A stretch of 64,000 bases of DNA, from contig NZ_CP176395.1 of the NCBI RefSeq assembly GCF_046244365.1, positions 558,001 to 622,000 on the forward strand, in the 5' to 3' direction. Source of the DNA: Paenibacillus_V sp046244365 (GTDB lineage: Bacteria; Bacillota; Bacilli; Paenibacillales; NBRC-103111). Shown here piece by piece: positions 36,242-45,332 of this stretch. The position numbers and the translations under genes are program-made. The notes below the pieces were generated by a model that was not told the origin of the DNA, did not search any database, and worked only from the letters and a program-made list of their open reading frames with translations. Each line of letters opens with the position of its first letter. Position 1 is the first letter of the stretch.

Positions 36242-39200
36242 GTGACTTGGTTTACGAAATGGGCATTCAAAAACAAGGCGTCCGTTATCCTGATGGTGGC
36301 GCTCATTTTGGTGGTCGGGGCGATGAGTTATTTCAAGCTCCCGCTCGAGTATATGCCGGAAGCCAACATGCCGCAGGTAACCGTAACGACGCTTGGGCAG
36401 GGGCAAAGCACCGGATCGATGGTGGCGAACGTCACCGAGCCGATCGAGAAGGCCGTACAGAACGTCAAGCATAAGACGGAGATTTTCTCCACTTCGGGCG
36501 ACGGGTTCTCGAGAGTGGACATCAATTTTGGCTCCGGTACGGATATGAAGGCGGCCAAGGCGGAAGTACAGGAAGCGATCGCTGATCTTCGGTTCCCGGA
36601 AGGCGTCGGCAAGCCGATGCTGCTTCAATTGAATACGAGCATGATCCCGATTTCGCAAATTTCGATCGCGTTCAAAGACGGGGTCAACAAAACGAACATG
36701 GAGTTCCTCGACAAAAAAATCGTGCCTGCGCTGGAAAGCGTAGAGGGTGTATCGACGGTCTCGATCTATGGCCGTGCCGCTTCGAACGTAAACGTAACGC
36801 TTAACAAGGATAAAATGGCGCAGCTGAACCTTCCGCTGCATACCGTAATGGGCGTTCTGCAAGGACAGACCATGACGGCGGCGGTTGCCGGCAAGGCGAT
36901 CGACGGCAAGGCGAGCAACATTAAAGTGACGGGCAGCTTGAACGGCGTGGATGCCTTGAAGGGCTTGGTCATTGCGCCGGGCGTCAAGTTCGGCGACATC
37001 GCGACCATCGAGGCAAAGCTCGATGCCGAGAATGTCACCCGGGTAAACATGCACGACGCCATGATGGCCGTCGTCATGAAGGAAGCCGGCAAAAATGCCG
37101 TAGCCGTAGGCGAAGGCGTAGCCAAAAAAATCGAAGAGCTGAACAAAGAAAACGCGAACCTGGAAGCGAACGTGTTCTGGGCATCCGCGGACCAAGTGAA
37201 AAACTCCGTGAACAGCATGATGAAGGAAGTAGGCATGGGTGCGCTGTTCGCAACGATCGTCATCCTGTTGTTCCTGAGAAGCATCCGCACGACGCTTATT
37301 ACGATCGTGTCGATTCCGTTATCGCTCGGCATGACGCTGTTCATGCTGCATCAAACCGGCATTACGCTGAACATTTTGACGCTGGGCGGCGTAGCGGTTG
37401 CCGTCGGACGTCTGGTAGACGACAGTATCGTCGTTATCGAGAACATTTTCCGGAGAGCCCAGCAGGGCGAGGCGTTGACCCGCGAGATGATTACCCAGTC
37501 GGTCAAGGAAGTGGGCGGCGCGATTACGTCCTCGACGCTTACGACGGTAGCGGTATTCCTTCCGATGGGACTCGTGCAAGGCTCCCTGCATGACTTTATG
37601 CTGCCCTTCGCTCTGACCGTCACGTACGCTTTGTTGTCGTCGCTTCTGGTAGCGTTGACCGTCGTGCCGCTGATGAGCAAAGGACTGCTGCAAAAAGCAA
37701 GCATGCCGAAGCACAAAGAGCCGAAGCGCTATATGAATATGCTTCGTTTCAGCCTGAATCACAAATGGGTCCCGATCACGATCGCTATCGTGCTGACGGC
37801 CGGCGCAATCGGCACGTACTTGAATATGCCGAAGGGTGCGATCAGCGCTTCCGACTCGAGCATGGTATCGATGTCGCTTGAATATACGAGCGATACGCCG
37901 GTTGCAACGGTTCTAGAGAACGGCAAAAAGCTGGAGCAAACGCTGAAGGATCAGCCTGAAGTCAATATGGTCATGATGTCTTCCGGCAACAGCGCCGATG
38001 ACGCCAAGTGGGGCGAAGTGAAACCGGCCACGAAGGTCGACTATTTCGTCACGATCAAGAAAGGCGCGGACGCGCAGCATTTCATCGATGAAATGAAGAA
38101 ACAGAAGGACAATTACAAAGGCGCGCAATTCGAAATCTCCACGCAGTCGATGAGCGGAAGCGCCAGCTCGACGATTACGCTCGACCTTGTCGGCAACAAC
38201 GTCGACGAGCTGATTAAAACGTCCGGCACTGTGGTCGATTCCCTGAAAGGCATCGACGGCGTAGACAAAATCGTCAGCAACCAGGAAGAAACCAAGCCGA
38301 TGTACAACGTGGAAGTCGATCCGTCGCTGGCTAACGCTCAGCAAATCGCGGGCCAGCTGCAAATGCTGCTGAACCGTGCGCCGATCGGTACCATTAAGGT
38401 CGATGGCAAAGATACGCCGGTTATTCTCCAGGCTTTCGAGGATCCGACTACGGAAGGCGCGCTGAGCAAGCTTCAGGTGTTGACGGAGCAAGGGCCGACG
38501 GAGCTGTCCAAAGTGGCCAAAATCGTCAAATCAAGCGAAGCCAGCAGCGTGTTCCGCAAGGACAGCAACCAATATTTGCGGATTAACGCAATGGTTAACC
38601 CGGATAAGCTGAGCGCGGCATCCGCCGAGATCAACAAACAAGTGACCGCCATTAAGCTGCCTGACGGCGTCAAGCTGCAGCAAGGCGGGGCAAGCGAAGC
38701 CCAGCAAAAAGAATTCGCCGATATGGGCGTGACGATGCTGGCCTCGATCGGTATCGTGTACCTCATCATGGTGCTTACGTTCAAAACGCTTCGCGCACCG
38801 CTCGCCATCCTGTTCTCGCTGCCGCTCGCGGCTGTCGGCGCGGTCATCGGCCTGGTCGTCTTCCAAGTGAAGGTGGATCCGTCCGCAATGATCGGAGCGC
38901 TCATGCTGATCGGCGTCGTGGTTACGAACGCGATCGTGCTGCTGGAGCGGGTTAAGCACAACGAGGAGCATATGTCCATTCGCGACGCGCTGCTCGAAGC
39001 CGGCGCCACGCGTCTTCGCCCGATCATCATGACGGCTGTCGCCACCGTGTGCGCGATGCTGCCGCTCCTGTTCAAAGGCGAAGAGTCGGGCAGCCTCGTC
39101 TCCAAAAGCTTGGCCGTCGTCGTTATCGGCGGACTGACCGTATCGACGCTGCTTACGCTGGTCGTCGTTCCGGTCGCCTACGAGCTGCTTCACTTCCGCA

Positions 39201-39253
39201 AATCGCGCAAGCAGCGCCGCGAACAGAAAGCTTCGCAGTCGCTGGCGGCATAG
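36242..39253 (+). CDS. RND-family efflux transporter (AcrB/SwrC-like)
   Basis: A 1003-residue RND permease. TM1 is at about residues 14-34. Two large extracytoplasmic loops follow TM1 and TM7, with duplicated halves. TM4 carries the proton-relay aspartates (GGVAVAVGRLVDDSIVVIENI) and the C-terminal half has GVVVTNAIVLLERV. GTG 36242 is preferred because AAAGGGG lies 8 bp upstream; an in-frame ATG 48 bp earlier has no ribosome site. No membrane-fusion or outer-membrane partner is nearby, as is normal in Gram-positives, where SwrC exports surfactant-like lipopeptides and aids swarming. The substrate here is unknown. Confidence 0.93.
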   Translation: MTWFTKWAFKNKASVILMVALILVVGAMSYFKLPLEYMPEANMPQVTVTTLGQGQSTGSMVANVTEPIEKAVQNVKHKTEIFSTSGDGFSRVDINFGSGTDMKAAKAEVQEAIADLRFPEGVGKPMLLQLNTSMIPISQISIAFKDGVNKTNMEFLDKKIVPALESVEGVSTVSIYGRAASNVNVTLNKDKMAQLNLPLHTVMGVLQGQTMTAAVAGKAIDGKASNIKVTGSLNGVDALKGLVIAPGVKFGDIATIEAKLDAENVTRVNMHDAMMAVVMKEAGKNAVAVGEGVAKKIEELNKENANLEANVFWASADQVKNSVNSMMKEVGMGALFATIVILLFLRSIRTTLITIVSIPLSLGMTLFMLHQTGITLNILTLGGVAVAVGRLVDDSIVVIENIFRRAQQGEALTREMITQSVKEVGGAITSSTLTTVAVFLPMGLVQGSLHDFMLPFALTVTYALLSSLLVALTVVPLMSKGLLQKASMPKHKEPKRYMNMLRFSLNHKWVPITIAIVLTAGAIGTYLNMPKGAISASDSSMVSMSLEYTSDTPVATVLENGKKLEQTLKDQPEVNMVMMSSGNSADDAKWGEVKPATKVDYFVTIKKGADAQHFIDEMKKQKDNYKGAQFEISTQSMSGSASSTITLDLVGNNVDELIKTSGTVVDSLKGIDGVDKIVSNQEETKPMYNVEVDPSLANAQQIAGQLQMLLNRAPIGTIKVDGKDTPVILQAFEDPTTEGALSKLQVLTEQGPTELSKVAKIVKSSEASSVFRKDSNQYLRINAMVNPDKLSAASAEINKQVTAIKLPDGVKLQQGGASEAQQKEFADMGVTMLASIGIVYLIMVLTFKTLRAPLAILFSLPLAAVGAVIGLVVFQVKVDPSAMIGALMLIGVVVTNAIVLLERVKHNEEHMSIRDALLEAGATRLRPIIMTAVATVCAMLPLLFKGEESGSLVSKSLAVVVIGGLTVSTLLTLVVVPVAYELLHFRKSRKQRREQKASQSLAA

Positions 39254-39269
39254 GCATCGTCATCCAGCA

Positions 39270-39317
39270 AGCAGTGCATGTGCTCCGTATCTCCGGGCGC
39301 ATGCGCTGCTTTTTTTT
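39270..39317 (+). terminator. Terminator after the RND gene
   Basis: GCAGTGCATGTGC pairs with GCGCATGCGCTGC (two mismatches), followed by nine Ts. Confidence 0.8.
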
Positions 39318-39321
39318 GTTC

Positions 39322-39357
39322 AAAACGCCATTCTTTTTTTGAATGATGGCGTTTTTT
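39322..39357. terminator. Second hairpin with T-run
   Basis: AAAACGCCATTC-TTTTTTT-GAATGATGGCGTTTTTT. One mismatch in a 12-bp stem; A- and T-runs on both sides suggest it can work on both strands. The stretch 39358-39578 then holds a TATAAT at 39447-39452 and a GGAGCAG site for the next gene, but no good -35. Confidence 0.75.
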
Positions 39358-39578
39358 GTCGAATAAATGTTAAAAGTGTGGTAAAAGTCACCAAATTTAT
39401 TCCGATAAAACGACAAAAAATGACAACATTTTCATATGATTCTCTATATAATGATCATGTTTGACCGGTGGCTAGGTAAAATGTCACTAAAGGGAAGGAG
39501 CAATTGGGACTGCAGGATTGTCATGTGTCAGAAGAAAGTCCATCATAGAGGGTTACAAAAAGGAGCAGAGAACATAAC

Positions 39579-42500
39579 ATGAAGCAATTTCGACAAAATC
39601 GCGTTTTGATTGTCTTACTGGCTTTTTTACTGGCTTTTACGAGCGCTTTGCCGGCTGCGGCAGCGAGCTCGGCAAACGTGCAAGAAGTAACCAAAAATCA
39701 ATCAGGAAGCTTAAACGCCGTCTTAAGCAGCGTTCTCGATGTTACCTATAAGGATTGGGAAGCACTTTCCGGCATTACATATAAAATGATGAACGATAAG
39801 GGCGAGCAGGTCGGGCACGAACAAACCGCGACGAAGCAGCAGCTTCAATCAACGGTTAGCGGATCCGTTTATACGCTGAGCCATTCGCTAACGTTCAACA
39901 ATCTGAATAGCGGCGCTTATAAGCTGGTAGCATCGTATACGGGGGAGAAGGGCGCGGTTACCAACGTAGAGCAGTCCGTTAACCTGGTGCCGGCAAGCCC
40001 GTCGATCGTTGTGGAAAGAACGGCAAAAGGCGTTGATTCCTTGGTCGTTGCTGAAGACAGGTTCATTCGCAGCGATGACAAGGAAGTCATCGTAACGGTG
40101 AAGGACGAATACGGTGTCCCAATGAAAAATAAGGATATTTTTATCAAAAACGGTTATGGCTCGAATGAACGGAAAATCAAATTGGACGATAAGGGGCAAT
40201 TCAAGCTTCTTGCTGCCGGTCAATCGCCAATCGGATTGGATCAAGTCGTACTAATAGAAGGCAACCGCGACAGCGACAACTATTTTATTCATGCGATCTA
40301 TGTGGAGGATCGGTTCGGTAACGGCTTCTCCAACTACTACATCGCGGAAATCAAATATTTGGATCATGGCGGGAAGCTATTCCCTGGAAACTTGAGCACG
40401 TCGGTGTCGACCGACAACGGCGGATATACGAACAGATACGGGAATGCGACCTTTGACATTCTGTATATCAGCAAATCGTCACCCGTGCAGGGCTACAAGA
40501 AGAGTCTGAGTACTCCTGATGGAAGCCTGTATCAATTTGCGGTCAATGATGAGGATTTATTGCCCGACGGCCAGAGCAAGAAGAAATCGCTTGTCGTGGA
40601 CGGCAGAGCCTATGGCAAGGTTTCGCTCCAATATAAATGGGAAGGCCAATCGCTGCCAGTAAGCGGGATCAGCATGATTGTCAACGATTCCTACAAGCAG
40701 GCGGAGCGCCAATATTCTTCGACCCCTTTCAACAACGTCATGTATGTGAAGAAAGGATTGGACTATCAGATCACGGCAGAAGCGACGATCCCCGGAACGA
40801 AGGATAAAGTGGTGCTTCGGGATCGTGTGACGCCGACCGAGCCGGAAACGACGGTGTCCAAATCGTTCGCAGCCAGCGATTTCTCGATTATTGCGATTAA
40901 TGCCGGTTATACGGATGCGTTAAATAACGCGATCGTCCGAATCGGGCATTTGAATGAGCGGTATAACTACAATGAGCTCGTCTCCGCTATTCCGAACGGC
41001 GGCAAGCTGTATGTCAAGAAAGGCGAGCAAATTTACAAATTGAACGTCGCGATGAATCAAGACTGGACGGATGCGATTGTAGAATCGTATTTCGTTCCTA
41101 CGGACAGCAGCTACACGTTCCGCGCCGGAAAGGAAATGAAGAGCTCCGTAAAGCTTTATAGCAGCAACGTGGCTTCCGGGCCGACCGGGGAAGAGAAGGA
41201 GCAAATCATACTTGGGGAGCGCGCCTCGGTCGTCCTGAATACATTGGACGAATACGGACAATTGGTGGACGGATACAGCCTCCAGGCCGAAGTCCTGCAA
41301 GGAGACAAAACGATTGCGTCCCAATATACCGCCTCTGAGGACAAACTGGTTGAGGGCAAGCTTTGGAAAGACAAATATTTATCGTGGATGCCGGTTGAGT
41401 CGGGTACCTACAAAGTTAATTTCTATTCGAACGATGGAAAGAAAACGATAGTAGCCACGAAGGATATCGTAGTCCTGCCCAAAAAACAGTTGGATTTGGA
41501 GCTGAAGGATGCAAACGGGGCAGTCATTGATTATGCGAACAAGGGATACCTTACACAGCAGCAAGCCGCGCAAGCAAGCATCATGGTACGCGAGCATGTG
41601 ACAGGTGTGCTGGGACAGCCGATGGCAGACGTCGTTGTAACGAGAAACGGGCAAGCAATCGGCAAAACCGATGCGAACGGCGTTGTTTCATGGACGATCC
41701 CTAAAGAGCAAATTTCCGGCGATCTGCAATTTGCCAAAAATGGTTTTTTGGTTAAAGCAATCACCTTGAACGTCATCGATCCGGCCAAACAGGCAGTCGT
41801 CAAGGTTTCAGGCTTGGATCGCCCGGAAGCGGAATTCGGCTATCCAGGCGGCGTACCGTTGAAGCTGGAGCAAGTGGTGGCCGAATCGACGCAAGGCGGG
41901 ACTAGAACCGGCTTCTATTCAAGAAACTATTACGGCGACGAGTGGACAAGCGCCCTGATCGTCGTGCCGGCTCCGGCGGTTGTAAGCGTCGATGCGATCG
42001 GGCATGTCGCTCCGTTGGAAATAGGCTACAATAACCATGAAATCGGCTATTATTTATACGGTACACAGAAAGTGGAGCCGGGCCAAGAATACAATATGGT
42101 CATTGATGCACGGATTCCGGCGCAGCAGGTAGCCAAGGTAGACGTTTCGGGCATCAGCTCGCAAATCTCGCTGCTTCGCAAAGGAATTAGTGATGCAACG
42201 GTTTACGGTACAATGAATATTTACGGGGACGAATACTCGGGGGCGACGCCAACCCGCAAATACAATTATTTTTATGCGACGAAGGGAACCTATCATGCTA
42301 TCGCCAAAGTAGGGAACGGCGGGTTCGTTTCCTTGGGCGAAACGGCGTTTGATCAGGATGTCAACAAGCTGGCTATCGACAGCGATTTGACGAAGCTTTC
42401 CGTGCTGAAGGCAAGTAAAGGAACACTGTTTGATAGCATTCAGTATTTGCTCGATAATGGTTCCAAATTGAATGTAGGCTATTATCCGCGTGAAACGCTA

Positions 42501-44804
42501 TATCTTGCGCCCGGCAATATCGATGTTACGGTTGCCCGTCTCGTAAACGGCAACGATTACCGGTATAATGTCCATTTCAATAAAGAAGATATGAAAGCAG
42601 GGCAAATCAACCAAGTCGTGACGGGAGACATTCGCGGTCTGGATATTTTGGGGCTGAAAAACGATACGCTGGCTCGTTCCGCGAGTGAGCCATGGATTCG
42701 ACTCGGCTTTGCGGATGACAAAGGAAATGCAATCCTGAACGTTTGGAAACCGGAGATGTTCGTATTTAACACCAGCATGTCCATTCACTCGAAATCGATC
42801 TTAATGGAGTCTCTAAATGTAACGATTAAGGATTCGCAAGGTCAAACGGTAACCGACCTGAAGGATGCGAAAAGCAGCTATCCGCACTACACGTATCTTA
42901 AAAATGACGGCACGTACAGCATTCAAGCGAGCTTGAAGCTCGGCGGGCAAACGTATACCTTGAACAAAACGTTTACGTTGGTCTCCTCGAACGGCAACAC
43001 CGGAGGCGAGGGCGGCAACACGGGCAACACGGGCAACACAGGCAACACGGGCAACACGGGCAACACGGGCAACACAGGCAACACGGGCAATACCGGCAAT
43101 ACCGGCTCCGGAACAGGCAGCGGCCAACAAGGCAATTCGCAGCAGACCGTAAACAGCGGTAACGATCAGCTCAAGGATCTTGCTGCCGATACCGGCAAGT
43201 CCGATGCCGATAAAACCAAGCTGGCGCAGGATGCGCTCTCCAATATCGCTAATGCGGTAAAAGGGGTAGCGGATGGCAAAGACGCCGAGAAAACGGTGCA
43301 AGCCTTCACGGATACGCTAAAAAACGCTACCAAGCTTTTGGAAGGCATGAAGGATGCGAAGCAGAAGGAGCAGGTCGTTCAATCGATTCAGGACATGCTC
43401 AGCAGCACATCCTATGCGTTCGACAAAATCGAAAGCGGTACGAAAGCGGTCGAGCTGACGCGTTCGATCATCAAGGAAGTATCCGGTGTCATCGGTATCG
43501 CCGCAGCGGGAGCCGATGCATCCAAGGCAGAGCAGTTGAAGGATAGTCTGCTCGATATGGGCAAGAAGGCGGTCGAAAAAGCCGCAGCCATCACACTGGA
43601 AAGCAAAGATGTGAAGGTGGAAGGTAATGCGGCACGCACGGCGCTGGATCCCATTCAGGTGAGCAAACAGATCGACCAGGCTAAACAAGCGCTTGCCTCG
43701 ATTACCGGCGACTTAAAGACAGTTATTGGCGACAAGGCCGACATTAAGCCGGTCATTACGGTTAACCTTCCGAAGCCAAGCGATGCGGTATCCAAGCTGG
43801 CGACGGATTTATCGTCCGATTTGGTTAAAGCGGTGCAAGACAGCGGCTTGGCCGGTCTAAAAATGCAAATGGGCAATGTAGGATTTACGGTGGAGCCGGA
43901 TACGTTCGGTACGCTGCAAGGCGGCCAAAATATTACGCTCGCGGCAGAAACCGTAGAAAATGTTGCATTCTCGACGCCAGTGACAACGGAGAAGCTGGCG
44001 AACATTCCGGTGATGGAATTCAGCGCTACGATTGGGGAAAAGAAAGTCGAGAAGTTTAATAAACCGATGCCGGTATCGTTCGACGTATCTGCAATCGATA
44101 CAAACAAATACTCCGAAGCGGATTTGGCAAGCTTGACGGTCTATATGCTGAACGAAAAAACGCTCGTGTGGGAAGCGGTCGGCGGTCAATATGATCCGGT
44201 CACGAAGACAGTTCAAGTGCTTCGCAGCCATTTCAGCAAGTACACGGTCATGAAATCGAAGCTCTCGTTCCATGATATGACCGGCCACTGGGCGGCGAAG
44301 GAAGTCACTGCATTGCTTACCAAAGGGATCGTCGATGAAAGCCCGGCGTTCCAACCGGAAAGCAAAGTGACGCGCGAGCAGTTCGCGGCGTGGGTTGTGC
44401 GTGCCTACGGCTTGGACGGCGGCGGCTTGAAAGCGCCATTCGAGGATGTGGAGGCGACCAGCCCGTACTACGATGAGATTGCGGCGGCATTCGCCGAAGG
44501 CATCATCAACGGCAAAAGCGACCAGCAATTTGATCCGAAGGCAACGATTACAAGACAAGAAATTGCCGTTATCCTCAGCAGGGCGATGGTTAAGTATGCG
44601 AATATTCAACCTGCCAAAGATGCGGCCTTGCAGAATGCAGGCTTCGCCGACAGCAACCAAATCGCGGCTTGGGCGGCGGAGGGCGTTGCTACCTTGAAGC
44701 AGCTCAAGCTTGTCGACGGCTATGAGGACGGCTCCTTTAAGCCGGAAGGCCAAACAAGCAAAGCGGAAGCGGCGGCGCTTGTTTACCGGCTTTATCAAAA
44801 GTGA
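39579..44804 (+). CDS. Large SLH-anchored surface protein with a Gly-Asn-Thr repeat linker
   Basis: A 1741-residue exported protein. The signal peptide is about residues 1-29 (LIVLLAFLLAFTSALPAAAA). A long ectodomain of beta-rich, Ig- or carboxypeptidase-regulatory-like repeats reaches about residue 1135 (examples: GQPMADVVVTRNGQAIGKTDANGVVSWTI and LNVTIKDSQGQTVTDL). Ten GNT triplets occupy residues 1146-1175. A charged helical region follows (about 1190-1400), then a ZU5/immunoglobulin-like block. Three SLH domains at about 1563-1605, 1625-1668 and 1690-1737 bind pyruvylated wall polymer. I cannot name an enzymatic activity; adhesion or a structural role is inferred. Monocistronic, terminator downstream. 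Confidence 0.9.
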   Translation: MKQFRQNRVLIVLLAFLLAFTSALPAAAASSANVQEVTKNQSGSLNAVLSSVLDVTYKDWEALSGITYKMMNDKGEQVGHEQTATKQQLQSTVSGSVYTLSHSLTFNNLNSGAYKLVASYTGEKGAVTNVEQSVNLVPASPSIVVERTAKGVDSLVVAEDRFIRSDDKEVIVTVKDEYGVPMKNKDIFIKNGYGSNERKIKLDDKGQFKLLAAGQSPIGLDQVVLIEGNRDSDNYFIHAIYVEDRFGNGFSNYYIAEIKYLDHGGKLFPGNLSTSVSTDNGGYTNRYGNATFDILYISKSSPVQGYKKSLSTPDGSLYQFAVNDEDLLPDGQSKKKSLVVDGRAYGKVSLQYKWEGQSLPVSGISMIVNDSYKQAERQYSSTPFNNVMYVKKGLDYQITAEATIPGTKDKVVLRDRVTPTEPETTVSKSFAASDFSIIAINAGYTDALNNAIVRIGHLNERYNYNELVSAIPNGGKLYVKKGEQIYKLNVAMNQDWTDAIVESYFVPTDSSYTFRAGKEMKSSVKLYSSNVASGPTGEEKEQIILGERASVVLNTLDEYGQLVDGYSLQAEVLQGDKTIASQYTASEDKLVEGKLWKDKYLSWMPVESGTYKVNFYSNDGKKTIVATKDIVVLPKKQLDLELKDANGAVIDYANKGYLTQQQAAQASIMVREHVTGVLGQPMADVVVTRNGQAIGKTDANGVVSWTIPKEQISGDLQFAKNGFLVKAITLNVIDPAKQAVVKVSGLDRPEAEFGYPGGVPLKLEQVVAESTQGGTRTGFYSRNYYGDEWTSALIVVPAPAVVSVDAIGHVAPLEIGYNNHEIGYYLYGTQKVEPGQEYNMVIDARIPAQQVAKVDVSGISSQISLLRKGISDATVYGTMNIYGDEYSGATPTRKYNYFYATKGTYHAIAKVGNGGFVSLGETAFDQDVNKLAIDSDLTKLSVLKASKGTLFDSIQYLLDNGSKLNVGYYPRETLYLAPGNIDVTVARLVNGNDYRYNVHFNKEDMKAGQINQVVTGDIRGLDILGLKNDTLARSASEPWIRLGFADDKGNAILNVWKPEMFVFNTSMSIHSKSILMESLNVTIKDSQGQTVTDLKDAKSSYPHYTYLKNDGTYSIQASLKLGGQTYTLNKTFTLVSSNGNTGGEGGNTGNTGNTGNTGNTGNTGNTGNTGNTGNTGSGTGSGQQGNSQQTVNSGNDQLKDLAADTGKSDADKTKLAQDALSNIANAVKGVADGKDAEKTVQAFTDTLKNATKLLEGMKDAKQKEQVVQSIQDMLSSTSYAFDKIESGTKAVELTRSIIKEVSGVIGIAAAGADASKAEQLKDSLLDMGKKAVEKAAAITLESKDVKVEGNAARTALDPIQVSKQIDQAKQALASITGDLKTVIGDKADIKPVITVNLPKPSDAVSKLATDLSSDLVKAVQDSGLAGLKMQMGNVGFTVEPDTFGTLQGGQNITLAAETVENVAFSTPVTTEKLANIPVMEFSATIGEKKVEKFNKPMPVSFDVSAIDTNKYSEADLASLTVYMLNEKTLVWEAVGGQYDPVTKTVQVLRSHFSKYTVMKSKLSFHDMTGHWAAKEVTALLTKGIVDESPAFQPESKVTREQFAAWVVRAYGLDGGGLKAPFEDVEATSPYYDEIAAAFAEGIINGKSDQQFDPKATITRQEIAVILSRAMVKYANIQPAKDAALQNAGFADSNQIAAWAAEGVATLKQLKLVDGYEDGSFKPEGQTSKAEAAALVYRLYQK
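43014..43103 (+). repeat. Ten in-frame 9-bp units (GGCAACACG-type)
   Basis: Ten tandem copies of GGCAACACG, GGCAACACA or GGCAATACC encode (Gly-Asn-Thr)10. Units differ only at synonymous third positions, so the array is young or homogenised. Copy number could change by slippage without breaking the frame. Confidence 0.92.
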
Positions 44805-44817
44805 TCTATAGTCCAAT

Positions 44818-44862
44818 AACGGGCAGCACGGCTCTCTCTGGAGACCGGGCTGGCCGTTTTTT
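44818..44862 (+). terminator. Terminator after the SLH protein gene
   Basis: AACGG-CAGC-CGG blocks pair with CCG-GCTG-CCGTT across a CTCTCTCTGGAGA loop, followed by eight Ts. Confidence 0.8.
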
Positions 44863-44951
44863 TTACACCGAAATGATCGTGTGCAACCGCCGGAAGTGTC
44901 AGCACGTATTACCAAGTATATCTGGCTTGCGCGTGAAGGAGGTGAGAGCGA

Positions 44952-45332
44952 ATGGAGCTGTCGATTGACGTCGTGCTGTTTCTCGTATGCGCGTTGTCGT
45001 GCTGCGCTTGGATTGCGGGGCCTAAGGCGGTTCGCATCCGCGGCATCGATATGTCGGCGGTTATGTGCCTGCTGCCGCTTAGAGCCAACAAGAACGCGGC
45101 ACGCAGGCGTTTGCCGATCAAGCTGCTCACGGCCCGGCGAAAGCTGCCGCAGGCGTTCAGGGAAGCGGCGAGGGGAGACGAACCGGCCTCCGGGATGGAG
45201 AATGCCTATCTAGAGCATCCATCCAAAATCCCGGGAGGAATCATGTATGATTTCATTTATGCAGCCCGTGCTGCAGCCGATCGCCGCTGTTCTCCATTCG
45301 CTGCTCACGCTTTTGTTTCACCTATCGCATGA
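44952..45332 (+). CDS. Small membrane-anchored ORF overlapping the YidC paralogue; candidate regulatory leader
   Basis: A 126-codon ORF with an excellent ribosome site (AAGGAGGTGAGAGCGA before ATG). Residues 1-6 are short and acidic, residues 7-23 (VVLFLVCALSCCAWIAG) form one membrane helix, and the rest is strongly basic (RANKNAARRRLPIKLLTARRKL), predicting N-out/C-in topology. Residues from about 99 on overlap the yidC coding frame by 86 bp. Codons 79-82 (after RGDEPAS) form one arm of a hairpin that hides the yidC ribosome site. This plan matches the MifM sensor peptide upstream of B. subtilis yidC2, although the sequence is not MifM. The arrangement also recalls the small DUF6412-type ORF next to yidC paralogues in actinobacteria (from memory, unchecked). 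It could instead be an ordinary small protein. Confidence 0.6.
   Translation: MELSIDVVLFLVCALSCCAWIAGPKAVRIRGIDMSAVMCLLPLRANKNAARRRLPIKLLTARRKLPQAFREAARGDEPASGMENAYLEHPSKIPGGIMYDFIYAARAAADRRCSPFAAHAFVSPIA
45187..45238 (+). promoter_or_regulatory. Hairpin predicted to sequester the ribosome site of the YidC paralogue
   Basis: CCTCCGGGAT (45187-45196) pairs with ATCCCGGGAGG (45228-45238) over 10 bp with one bulged G. An inner ATGC/GCAT pair lies at 45202-45205 and 45215-45218. The 3' arm contains the GGGAGG ribosome site for the start at 45247. The 5' arm lies within codons 79-82 of the upstream ORF, so a ribosome stopped there would open the hairpin. Confidence 0.6.

Noticed and set aside
43014..43103. 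Possible CRISPR-like array
   Set aside because: The units are contiguous 9-mers without spacers and are in frame inside a surface protein gene.
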